A stretch of DNA of 64,000 nucleotides from Oscheius onirici. Its lineage: Eukaryota; Nematoda; Chromadorea; Rhabditida; Rhabditidae. The stretch is from contig OW051471.1 of NCBI GenBank assembly GCA_932521025.1, positions 2,542,001-2,606,000 on the forward strand, given 5' to 3'. Position 1 is the stretch's first letter; every line of letters begins with the position of its first letter. Positions 45,101 to 60,600 of the stretch are shown here, one piece after another. Below the pieces are notes generated by a model, which worked only from the letters and a program-made list of their open reading frames with translations, was not told where the DNA came from and did not search any database. The translations under genes were made by a program, and so were the position numbers.

Positions 45101-48100
45101 GTTTCCCTCTGAACTCACGTGAAACTCTCCGTAGTATCATCTTCTTTCTGCATCTGGATCAAAAAAGCATCCACAAAGTCTTCTGGCTCTTGTCGGAGGT
45201 CTCGTTTGCCAGAGGCAATTTCTTCTTTCCTGCAATTTTCTCAATTTCCTAGTCGAACCGCCAAAAAACCCACTTTTCATCAATCTGCTTCTTGATAAAG
45301 TCGCACAACTGCATCATTTCGTGGATCATCTTGTCGTGCTTGGCTTTGAACGGATAGTAGTTGGCATTCCAGCTGTCCATGTAAAAGTCGAAGATTGTTC
45401 CGTCTTCGATGGACTGGTCCATGACGGCCTTGATATCAAAGAACTTTTTCTCATTTTCCTCAGTAAAACGCTCAGAGAACAAGAGACGGTTGATGATGTT
45501 TCCGACGGTAACGTCTAGATGATGGGCCAGATTCAAAGTCAGCTCTCCTTTGGCATTGGAAATGTCACGGTCGAGGAGCTTGCATCTGGAAATTTTAACT
45601 TTTAGTGGAAAAAAAAAGTTTAAAAAAGTATTTCACCATATTGCTTAGTTGGAAATGATTTTGGATAAATACTACTCCGTATAGGTATTCAGTTCCAAAA
45701 GTCAATTGTTGTGTTTCAACGAGTTTTACTACTAAAGATTGTATTTTTACGCCATTAGAGAACAGAAATCATAACATCTGAAAAACCTCTACACCAAAAC
45801 TCGTCATATTCTTCCATGTTCTGGAAAACCAGTATCTTTTTTTGGTTTCACGAAAAGTACGGAACGAAATGGGAAAGTAAACAGTGATACATTTTGCTTG
45901 GTATTCTAAAACAAAGTTTTGTTCTTTGCTCACTACTTCCCAATCCAACTTTTTTTCTTACAATTATTAGGTCGAGAGGTAAGTGTTTTCCTCTCACCCA
46001 TAACTCCTTCCACTTTCATCGAAATCGAATAATTTTTTTTCAAAATGTAGGTTTCACCGAGGCCGAATTAATAGGCTATATAAGAGACCTGGATATCTCA
46101 TCGTCTGAGAACAGTGACCCTTTTAATTTTCGATCAAAACATTATTTTGGCCATAACTCCTCAGAGTTGCACCCTACAAAAAAGTTGTCAATTAGTGAAA
46201 AATTTAGCTTAGAATGACGAATAAAATGCTTATTTGAAAAAGGATTTTTGACTTTCGGATCATGTCTAAACTGAAAATGTCCGGATGACGCAGTGGGTTT
46301 GGAAATTTCACGCTGGAGCCACCCGGGTTCGAGTCCGCTGAGAGGAAATCTTTTTGTTTTTTATCTGTAACATTTTACGGGGCTAAATATCACCCCTGTA
46401 AAATATCAGCTCGATTAGTTGCGTAATTTCGGATTGGGAATGATTTTGAGTCCTAAATTTCAGCATGTACCCCACACTAATTGACAACTTTTTTGTAGGG
46501 TGCAACCCTGAAGAGTTATGGCCAAAATAGTGTTTTGATCGAAAATTAAAAGGGTCACTGTTCTCAGACGATGAGATATCCAGGTCTCTTATATAGCCTA
46601 TTAATTCGGCCTCGGTGAAAATTACATTTTGAAAAAAAAATCAGTCGATTTCGATGAAAGTGGAAGTTATGGGTGAGAGGAAAACACTTACCTCTCGACC
46701 TAATAGCAGAAAGAACTGCAGTGCCAAAGAGCTCGAGAAAAGTTGGCAACTCTTTTCGATATTTTGAAAAATCAGTGCTTTGTTCAAAAAGTGTTGCGTG
46801 TTTCTAAAAGTGTTTCAACAAAACTATATAGGCTTTGCTTTTTTACTAACTTTTGTTTGATGTACGACATTTAACACCCAAAAGTAATTTAACAAAAGAC
46901 CATTTTCACCTTCAATCCCCTACCCGAAGTACAGGTTTCCCCCCTTCAAATCATTCTGATCCCACCTGTAGTCCACCTCCAGCATAATTCTGTCCTCCAT
47001 CAGATTTCTTCCCAATCCGAAATTTCTCAGAGTGTGAAGCGAAAATCTTCTCTGTTCCATCCAGTGTTGTCCATTGGAAGCAATCACTCCTCTTCCTTCT
47101 GGAAATTTCCAAATTTTTAGGAGAAAACGACAAAAAACCTCTGATAAGCCACATTAGGTACAAGTAAGGCCTGTCGGCATAGTTGTTTCCCTTCTTGACC
47201 ATGGTCTCTTGAGCCAGCTGATGCTCGCAGATGTTCACAGTGGCCAGGGGACCGATCCAGAGGGTGTAGACGTCTCCGTAGTACTTTTGCCAGTCTCTCA
47301 GACCGTCAATGAGCCCCTTTCCTTGTAACATGAGCAAGCCAAGTTGGGGCACATTTCCGATGATGGGGAAGGGGATGGGACCTGGAAATATTTGGTTTTA
47401 GGCTTATTTTTTTTGGAAGATGTGATCGTTTTTGACTTATAATTCTTCTCTGAACTGAAAAGTTGTCACATTTTTGTGTAAAAAAACGGAAAAGAATGTG
47501 CCCATCAATTTTTGGCAACCGTTCCATGTTATCAGTTTGTGAGACGAGTTCTGTACTATTCAAAGCAATTTCCTGTCGCAGTCAGCTTGGAATTACAAGA
47601 AGAGTTGTGAAAGTTTATATACGACCAGCTTGAAACAAAAAAGCGAGCGTCGCGTCCGACAAAGTTTGTCACTTCTTATTCTTTGTTTCGGCATTTTTGG
47701 CAGATTTTATGGGTTCTTTGGTTAGAAATCCATCTACGTTAAAGGGACAGTCCCATTGTGTGTGAACGTGTGATCAGGGGAAATCAGGCAACTGCGTGGC
47801 GGGACCCACGACAAATTTCATTTTGGCGTTTTTCTCGTTCTCCACTACTTTTTTTCGATTTTTACTTGTTTCTAATCGATTTCTCGCCAAAAATAACCCC
47901 TAAAATGAGTAGTGGGACGCTAAAAATGATGGAAAAATGGCGGAAATAAGCGGAAATAACGTATTTTAGGCCAAAAAGTGATTTTTTTTTTTTCATTTTT
48001 CCACCATTTTTAGCGTTCCACCACTTGTTTTAGGGGTAATTTTCGACGACAAATCGATTAAAAACAAGTAGAAGTTGAAAAAATAAGCATAGAACGAGTA

Positions 48101-49167
48101 AAACACGGAAATTCAACATTTGAGGTGTTTGAGGTTTGAATGCGCGGGCTTTCTAGAATATTCCAATCTGGTTATAATGAGACTGTCCCTTTAAAGGAAG
48201 CTTACCCGCGCAGTGTATTGAAAAGTGTATACCAATAGCTTGAAACCAAAAAAGCAAACTGTCCACGGGAGCCGAAGAGAATTGGAATCAGGTGTGTTCT
48301 TTGAAATTGATGCATTGTTCCAATTGTAAAGGTAAAGGAAGTAAGAAGTTCCAGAAGTAAAGATACTGCCGAAGCTCAATAGTCTTCACTTATCACGTTT
48401 TCTCGAAACATTTGGCTCAATTGATTTTAAATTTGGAAATTTCTTCCGCTTCAACTTTCAAATAAATGGAAACATCTAGAAATCAAAACGTATATTTCAG
48501 CTTCATATTCAGCCGTTGTGTTTCTCTGCAACCGGTTATGGAAAAGAGTTAGGAAAGCGGTGTAGAGAAATGAGAGGAGAGACGACGTAATAAAGAAACA
48601 AGCTGGTTTGTCACTTATACCGTTTTCTTCCTGATTGTTTTTTGTCAAAATCATGTGACTTTCACTGCTCTTTCAAAAATTTGCCAAGTAATTGCGCGTA
48701 GCGCGAGGCGCTACGCGGTGGTTTGACCCAAAATAATATTGCCACGTTTTTGTATTTCCCTGTTTTTGTAAACTCCAAACCATCTCTCTCTTTGCGGGTC
48801 GCTTTTTTAATAATAATTCTCAAAGAATGTTTGTTTGCTCAAGCAGGAAGGTATCTCCATTTGATTCCATTTCAAGAAATAATCATTCAAAAGTGTTTCA
48901 CCATTTGTATAAATTTGGGGATAGGAAAAACAGTTGATTGTTCTTTTCTATAGACAAAAAATTTTCTTTGACTGAGAAAATTGACCGCAAAATGACTGAT
49001 TTTCGCAGCTCCTTTCTGCAGAAAAACAACCAAGAAGCAAGCTGTTTTCCCAATTCAAAGGCAAAAAACTGACCTGGCGGGAGTTTTCTCAACTTTGAAT
49101 AGAAGAAGACCAAATAAGTGACGATTCCTATGATAAAAAGTAGCAAGATCATTCTGAAAACCGTCAT
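42134..49167 (-). CDS. Cytochrome P450 (nematode CYP2-clan type)
   Basis: Heme-thiolate monooxygenase anchored in the ER. Ten exons on minus, all phases consistent: 49074-49167, 47139-47381, 46966-47098, 45274-45585, 45119-45229, 44973-45078, 43538-43642, 43339-43497, 42310-42420, 42134-42268; 502 residues. The N-terminal hydrophobic anchor (about 5-23) is followed by basic residues and the Pro-rich hinge LPPGPIPFP. Motifs: C-helix WMEQR (125-129), I-helix AGQETT (312-317), K-helix EVLR (369-372), FNPDRF (422-427), heme loop [10 protein letters not shown] (439-448) with Cys446 as iron ligand. Order and length fit nematode CYP33/34/35-like enzymes; subfamily not assigned. Introns 1, 3 and 6 host repeats. 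AATAAA 30 nt past the stop. No lesion. Confidence 0.95.
44098..44804. mobile_element. Foldback element with a doubled right terminal repeat
   Basis: Left arm from about 44101 ('gtactatgacaggcaacacg', 'gcgtactgcgtataattgg', 'aaaaaaatggtgcataattc'). Matching inverted blocks are at about 44419-44492 and 44714-44797; the right arm is split by about 220 nt of unrelated sequence. The outermost right repeat GAGTCGTGTTGCCTGTCAT is present twice in tandem (44755-44773 and 44779-44797). In P450 intron 6. Confidence 0.72.
45966..46702. repeat. Foldback family with tRNA-like Pol III module, copy 3
   Basis: The most complete copy. Left arm about 45966-46195 and right arm about 46488-46702 are mirrored ('ggtcgagaggtaagtgtttt' against 'aaaacacttacctctcgacc'; 'gaggccgaattaataggcta' against its complement). 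The loop carries A-box TGACGCAGTGG (46286-46296), B-box GGTTCGAGTCC (46326-46336) and a downstream T-run. The loop edge 'ggggctaaatatcacccctg' also recurs near copy 2 (about 31130). In P450 intron 3. Confidence 0.78.
47739..48195. mobile_element. TTTAAAGGGACA MITE, copy 4
   Basis: Left end GTTAAAGGGACAGTCCCATT, right end 'atgagactgtccctttaaag'. Inner arms mirrored via 'aaatgagtagtgggacgcta' and 'tagcgttccaccacttgt'. In P450 intron 1. The TTAA/TTTAAA at each end could be the target-site duplication. Confidence 0.82.
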
Positions 49168-50351
49168 TTTTTTACACAAACAACAACAACAGAAAGTTAT
49201 AAAGAGAACCCGGCTGCCAATTTCGGGAACCGGATATATTAGAGTGGACAGTTCGACTAATACGAAATGATGGAGGGTTGTCGAATCGTGTTCATCTCTA
49301 ACCAAGAGACGAAGATCATTTTTTATCTTTTACGAGAAGTTTTTCGGGAGACCAGGAACGGCAGAAAAGTTGGCGAGCAAATAGACTTTTGACGATCTTT
49401 GGTTACATTGTCTGGGTGTTGAAAAGAAGAAGGAAGTTTTTGAGGAATCGAATATAACTGGAAAAGGAAAAAATGGTGAAAAATCAGACAAACGATTCGA
49501 TTCCTTGGAGAAATAGTGAAACAGAGATAATTAGACTTGTTTTTTATTCTGTTTCCCTGTTGCTGAGTTGTGGTCATCAGAAAAAGATGGCAGATGTTGA
49601 AACATTTTTTTTTGACTATTTTATGTGTGGTATTTGGAACAACGCGCAATAAACTGCTTCTTTGATTCCGGAGAGTGGGAGGTGATTCAAAAAGTTGAAT
49701 AATAGAACAGTCCCGTTATCAAAAGCAGCGTATTTAGTAGCTTTTCACTTTTCGAGAGTTATATTTTTTGAGTGGTGACCAGTGCTTCTTCACCGAAGAG
49801 CGGTGACCAGCCTTACTGCTTCATTTACGGTCTTCCATGAAACGTATAAAAGGATGAAAAAACGATTGCGGAAACAAAAACAAAGTTTGCCCAGGAAAGA
49901 AAAAGCTGTATCTTTTCAAAAGATGGTAGTAGTTGAATATCGCGACTAGAACAAAAAAAAACCAAAAAAATATTGCTTTTGTAACTTTCTTCTATAGCAT
50001 GACAGAAATGTTTTGTCGATGAATGTTCCAGTTCCTCTTATATAAGTAGAGGCCGGCGATTAGTGAGAGAGTCTATTTGTTACCGTTATCTCCACCCCTC
50101 TTGATCACAACCACAAAATAGTCACATTGCCTGTGTCGGGCACAGAAAATGGGACGGCGATCGGGTTTCTTTAGAGCGCTGGTCAGAGTCCGGTTAGAGC
50201 GGGAGTTGTTCCATTTTGTGACAGTGTTTTTATGATAGGAAGGGGGAACTGAAGATCAGAGAATCAAAATTTAATGCATTCAGAACGAATTTCCTTTTTT
50301 GATTTTTTTCCGACATTCTCAAGTTCATCTTTGAAGTCTTGCGAAAACTCA
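49168..50351. other. P450 upstream region / esterase copy A downstream region
   Basis: On minus, TTTATAACTTTC lies about 30 nt upstream of the P450 ATG and may serve as its TATA element. No other gene is supported; open frames here have no domain signal. Confidence 0.45.
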
Positions 50352-54673
<4,322 letters not shown>

Positions 54674-57600
54674 CTAGTGGAATTCCGCATAATTCTTCCT
54701 TCTTCTGTAAGTTGTGAATTTCATGAAGGCAATATAGCCAACTAGAAGAACGACTACAACTGCCAGAGAGAGTGTCAGCCAATCTGAAAATAAAATTAAA
54801 AAATTCTTTTTAGACACGAAAATATCCCTACTGCCCAACTTCTATCAGGTGCTGCAATAAGTTCGGATACTTTTGGTCGTAACTTTTTTTGTTTTTCAAG
54901 CAAATCAGGCGATCTTTTTTTTTTTTAGAAAAAATAATCTAAGTTAGCTCTATTTAATGATGTGTAAAGCTCAGAAACCCTAGTTGAAAACATTTGAGCA
55001 CCACCCCGAAAGGTGAAATTTAGAACGATAGTTTTGTCACCGTGGAGAACAAAGAGCATATTCCAAAATTCTGTCAGCGTAGTTTTATTGTTCTTATCGA
55101 ATAAGGACGCCAGCCGCGATCCGATTCCTCAGAAATTTTTCCTCGCTGAGATACAGAGGGTCAAAGTTGTGAAGGTAACCAACTTCCGACAGCCCCAACC
55201 AAATGGTTTTGGGCAAATCGGCCGATGCACTTTAAAAGAGCTCAATCTGGGCTACAAAACCCTGCGTGAGACAAACAGGAACCAATGGAAAATTTTTGAG
55301 AAACTCGCCTCTGAAGTTCAGCTCATGATATCATGGTAAATTTTTCAAAAGTGGTTTTCAAAAAGTGGTCAAATCGATCGAAAACAATATGACACGTCTC
55401 AGAAGAGCCTAAAACAGAATCAGGATGCATAAAAGCCACTTTTGGAAAATTTGGTTTTTGACCCATGATACCCCATCATGAGCTGATCCACCCGAAATTC
55501 AGAGACGCGTTTCTCGAAAATTTTCCAGTGGGCCCACTTTGTTCCATGCAGGGTTTTGTAGCCCAGATTGAGCTCTTTCAACGTGCATCGGCCAATTTCT
55601 TGAAAACTGTGGGATGTGCAACTGCCGGAAGTGGGTCACTGTAGCAACTTTGACCCTCTGTGTCTCAGCGAGGAAAAATTTCTGTGAAATCGGGTGACTG
55701 CTGGCGTCCTTATTTGGTAAGAACAATAAAACTACGCTGACAGAATTTTGGAATATGCTCTTTGTTCTGTGACAAAACTATCGTTCTAAATTTCACCTTT
55801 CACCGGTGGTGCTCAAATGTTTTCAACTAGGGTTTCTGAGCTTTACATATCATTAAATAGACCTAACTTAGATCATTTTTTTCTAAAAAAAGATCGCCTG
55901 ATTTGAGGTTGCTTTGCGACGCGCAGAAATCTTTACAAAAGTTGTACTTCGCTGTCTACTGTTTCTGCTACCAGACGATCAAACGAAGCAAGTCTTGATG
56001 CTACTCTGAAATTTTTTGATAAAAATATGCCCTGATCACAAGTTAGGATAGAAGTCGTCATCTTAAACAAGAAAAATCTTACTAATTCCACCATCCTCGT
56101 TCTTCTCCAACTCCTTTCCCAGATCTATTGAGAAGTTACTGGCTTTCCTGTGGATAGTTTCTATTCTTTTTGTCGGATTGTTCTGCATCAAAACATACTT
56201 TTGGCTAAAAACTCCTTCCTCTTTTCCTTGATGTAATCATCCCAGAGATGGTAGATAACAATGGAAGCATTGTAGGTTTTGTCGTGACCCTGAGCAGTTC
56301 CTAGCCAGAAGGATACTGGAAATTGTGTGTGTGTGTTTTCTGCGTCGACTTTATTGTTTTTTCTCAAATGCATCGCTATACTTCCAACCGGTGAAACATG
56401 AACTAACGTTTTGAAACGAGCGTCTTTCTTTGTTTTACCAACTACGGATATATCGGAAAAACGGTTTTATTGTTGGTTGAAAATCCGCTATTAGAGAAGC
56501 TTAGAAATGTCAAGAAGGTTATGTTTGTCAGCCCAAACAGGAAATAGCAGCGGCGCTCATTCCACAAGAGAACTAAAATGCACCTTTTGAAACGTAAAAA
56601 TATCGAGTTGTTTACCGTTTCCTAACCTAAATATTGGTTCTGGAAAATGTTTGTAGTATATTTTGAGGTAAAAAAAGATAGAAAGTGTGTTTTCGCCATT
56701 CAAATGTTTCATTTGTTTGTTTCACATTTCCTATACATATTATACTTGGGCACCGAGCCGGCTCGAGCCTGAAAATTTTTTGCGATTTTCTCCAAATCTG
56801 ATTCAATTTTCTCGATTTTTTTCCAGACATTCGTTACTGCTTTGTTGACTTCTAGCAAACAAGAAATTGGAATTTAAATTAGTACTTTTCGAGAAAAATG
56901 GAAAACGTGCCGGCTCGAGCCGCCGAGCTTTTCCATTTTTCTCGAAAATTACTAATTTAAATTCCAATTTCTTGTTTGCTAGAAGTCAACAAAGCAGTAA
57001 CGAATGTCTGGAAAAAAATCGAGAAAATTGAATCAGATTTGGAGAAAAAAACCGTTCGGCTCGAGCCGGCTCGGTGCCCAAGTATAATACATATATTCTG
57101 ACGAAATCGACTTATTCTGTTTTCCGTGCGCTACTGTTCACTCCACGCCACTATTCAAGAAACTCACGCATGTTGCTGATGACGTCCTCATTGTTGACAC
57201 AATCGATCCCTGACGGGAAGGAAATCAGCGGCGTAAAACCTCCTACTTTCCTGAAAAGTTATGATTTTGCCAATGCAATGACGCCTGGATCAACTTGCGA
57301 AGAACTGTTCCTCTCATATAAAACCTTTGAAGCCAAAACTAAGTTTGTAACAGGTATTCAAATTGTTTCATGGGAAGAAAATGGGTTTCGCAAATAATTT
57401 TAGCTCTTGGATGACGTGATCTATTTTTGTAAAAACTAATGTTTTTCCTCGTTATTTTCCTTTCAGACAGAAGATGACCTATTAGCTTGTTGTTCAAACT
57501 CAGAGACTATGAACATGTCGTGAAATGTAAAAAGAACTCAAAACTCAAATCAAACTTTCTCTTTTGAAAAGTCTCATGGTAGAAAATTTGAGGTTTTCAT

Positions 57601-60600
57601 AGTTCGCAACATGCTGACAGTTCCGAGTACTTATCGCTAGCGGGAAACACGTATTGTGACCAGTTGTTAGAAAACATTGAAAAAGATCACGCGAAGAGGC
57701 AGTTTATGTGAGTGTAATCAGGAAGAATCAGGGTTGTGGACGAATTCAAACCGCTGGCTCTTCGCTTCAAGACACCTTTTGTTAGCTTCATTTCATCGCA
57801 CACAAATTTATGAATTCTAAATTTGTCTGCGCATCTGACAATGAGTATCTAATTTCTGGGTTCTTATTTGAAGCAAATCGCTCCCAGATTACTGTAATGC
57901 CCTGTAATGTGTAAAAACTGTAATTTCGACCCCCCCCCCCCCCTTTTTTTTTGTTTCACAGTTAGCTCAACCGAAAAAGAACGATGCGAATAATCTGCTC
58001 ACTTAGGAATGATGTGTTCCCAGAACTCGACAGCTTCCAAATAGTAGCCATCTCTGTTTCCTGGCATCTGTAGATTGCTGTCAAAGTCTGAATTTTTCCA
58101 TTTTCTTAATTTCCAAAAATAACCCATCAACAAGAAAGTAGTTCTTCTTTTCCGGACTCCAAGGCTCCCATTTCTGTTCATTGTAAGACGGATCCCCGGT
58201 GTTGACAAAATTTGCGATCAGAGCCGTCCAAATCTGTTCAATTTGGTAGTCTTTGGCTGTCATTTGGGTCTCGTCACGATGTAGACCAAAGACGTAGATC
58301 TGGAAGATTTTTTATTGGGAAAGAAAGTAAAATAAATGTCTAAAATCTGTCTGAAAACCTTCCCTTTTTGGGTATTGAGTGTAAGTTTTTTTTTAGGTAC
58401 ACATATTTGCTATAACATAGTATTTGCTATAACAATCTATTTTAAATTGCTCCCAAGTCTCTGTGTGTGTCTGAAGCTTTTATTGAGGATAAGGAGGGGA
58501 GATTTGTGAAGATCCGTTTGCATCGGGAGTTTTAACAGGTCTCGACAAGTCAAATGCAAGTGTGGACTTTGATTATTTTTGACTGGGGATAGTTTACAGA
58601 CAGTGGAGAATCAAGTGCGGGTTAGAAATACGGGAAGTTCAAGGGGGTTTCTACTATAAGTTTAGCTTCAAAGGGGCGATATCATAACTGGAGAACAGAG
58701 ATTGAGGAGAACATGAGCACATTGAAATAGAGACAGGGAGATCAGCAGGGAAGGATATGCACAACGGAAATTACATAAAGGGATACAGGGTCGACAGGAG
58801 GGAAAAATTAGACGAAAGGGGACATGGCGATGGGGACAGCGTAAATGGTAGAGAAGGAAAAAAAGCAAGTGCGCGAAGGGTTCTAACGGCTTTGGTAGTC
58901 TCTTACAGGGACTGTGGCTGGAGCAGAATGACAAATGGAGAAAGGAACAGACAGTAGGACTGAGACTCACTAAAGATAGGGCCGGGCGACCCGTTCCCAC
59001 ATTTTGAAATTAGGCTTGGGAGGGAGTGGGTTCAAATAAAATTTCGGTATTCTTTGGAGGTCAGGGAGTGTGACAGGAGGAGAGTAACAAAGGAGGAAAG
59101 GGAAACCACGACTAAGACTCCGTGACAGAGCGAAGTCATACTTTAGCCCTGGAAGGGCGTTATCAACCTTGTTGCTTTTATTTTCACAAGCTGTGCGATT
59201 TTACCAAGGTCAGCGTTTCTACCAAGGCCAGAATCCAGTGTGGAAAGAAGAGGATTCCAATCCCAGAACTGCGACACAGCGGGATTGTCAAGTCAACACT
59301 CATGGCTCCACCAGCGATGCTCGTCTCTACTGGGAATCCATCAAGTCAAGCAGCCGTCTACGTCATAAGTAAACTTTTGGTCTTAACTTTTTTGTCTTCA
59401 AGCGTCGATAACAAAATTGTTAGCTAAACTCACGTATTCCTCTGAGTGCTGAGGTCCCAAATAATCCTTGTTTGTCATGTACTTTTTGAAAGCTTTCCCA
59501 GTTCCCCAGTAGTCGTAACTGAACCGACTTTCTTTTTCAAAGTGATGGAAAACTTGCTTGTAAACAAAGACATTGGCACCGGTTTTACTGAAGGCGTCGG
59601 CCACTTGATGGATCCCCAGATAGAACAACAAGTGATCGTCCATTAGAGCGGTCCGATTTTCTGGAAAACAACAAGAGTCACTGAACATTCTGGAAAAAGA
59701 TAACTCGTAAAGCAAAAATAAGTTGAGGTACGGGGATTACCGTAAGACATAGACGTAGGAAACGCAGCCAGGAGGTTCATTGAGCTAGCCATACGTTTTT
59801 GGAATTCTGATTCACAGATAGTTGAACTCTATTGTTTGAAGAAGGTAATAAATGGTATTTTTCGACAAATATCGTAATTGTACCAGGCTATTATGCAGCG
59901 GTTAGACGAATTTTTAGGCAAAATATCAGAGGGGTGGTCACTTTTGTAGCCGATTAGCCATTGTAAGAGAACGAGTCAAACGGACAGAAAACTGGAAAAT
60001 CTGGCGACTTGAGAATGCTTCAAGGAATCCCGAAGCCCCGAGACGAAGACAAAGGACAATTCGGGTAACGGCATAGTTTCTGAAGAGACCGTTACCAATT
60101 TTAGTGTTATACCATTCAAAGTGATTTGACCACTGGGTAAAATAAAGTCTTATGATGAGTATATTGTGAAACAAAAAGAGTGGCAGAATGTTCTAAGCGT
60201 AGCCCATCCCCGTCTTCGGCTTGTTGGAGCTTTTTGAGTTCATTTTTTCTACAATAATAAAGAAGAGAAAACTACAAAATGTAATCGACATACAAAAACC
60301 TCGGAACAATTTCAGTCCAAAAACGAGGCTGCAGCTGCTGTTTTTTTTCAATAGTTTTTTTTCATAGGTTCTCCTTAATAGTTTTTTTTCATAGGTTCTC
60401 GTACGGTTTCTTTTTAGTACTGAATTTTTTTCTTTTTTCTTCTACCGAAACTACAAAAACCCACCCTTTCCATAGAACTTTTTACACTCGACGACAAACT
60501 TTTCTGGCTCATGGAATCCTCGAAGATAGGCGTAGTAAGAACAGAACTCGGTCAATCGAGTAATGTTGACTTTTTTGTCAGCGTCGAGAATATTTCTAAA

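Noticed and set aside
56180-56200. Second frameshift in esterase copy B between exons 11 and 12
   Set aside because: Using the acceptor GAATAG before 56160 rather than CCACAG restores the phase seen in copy A.
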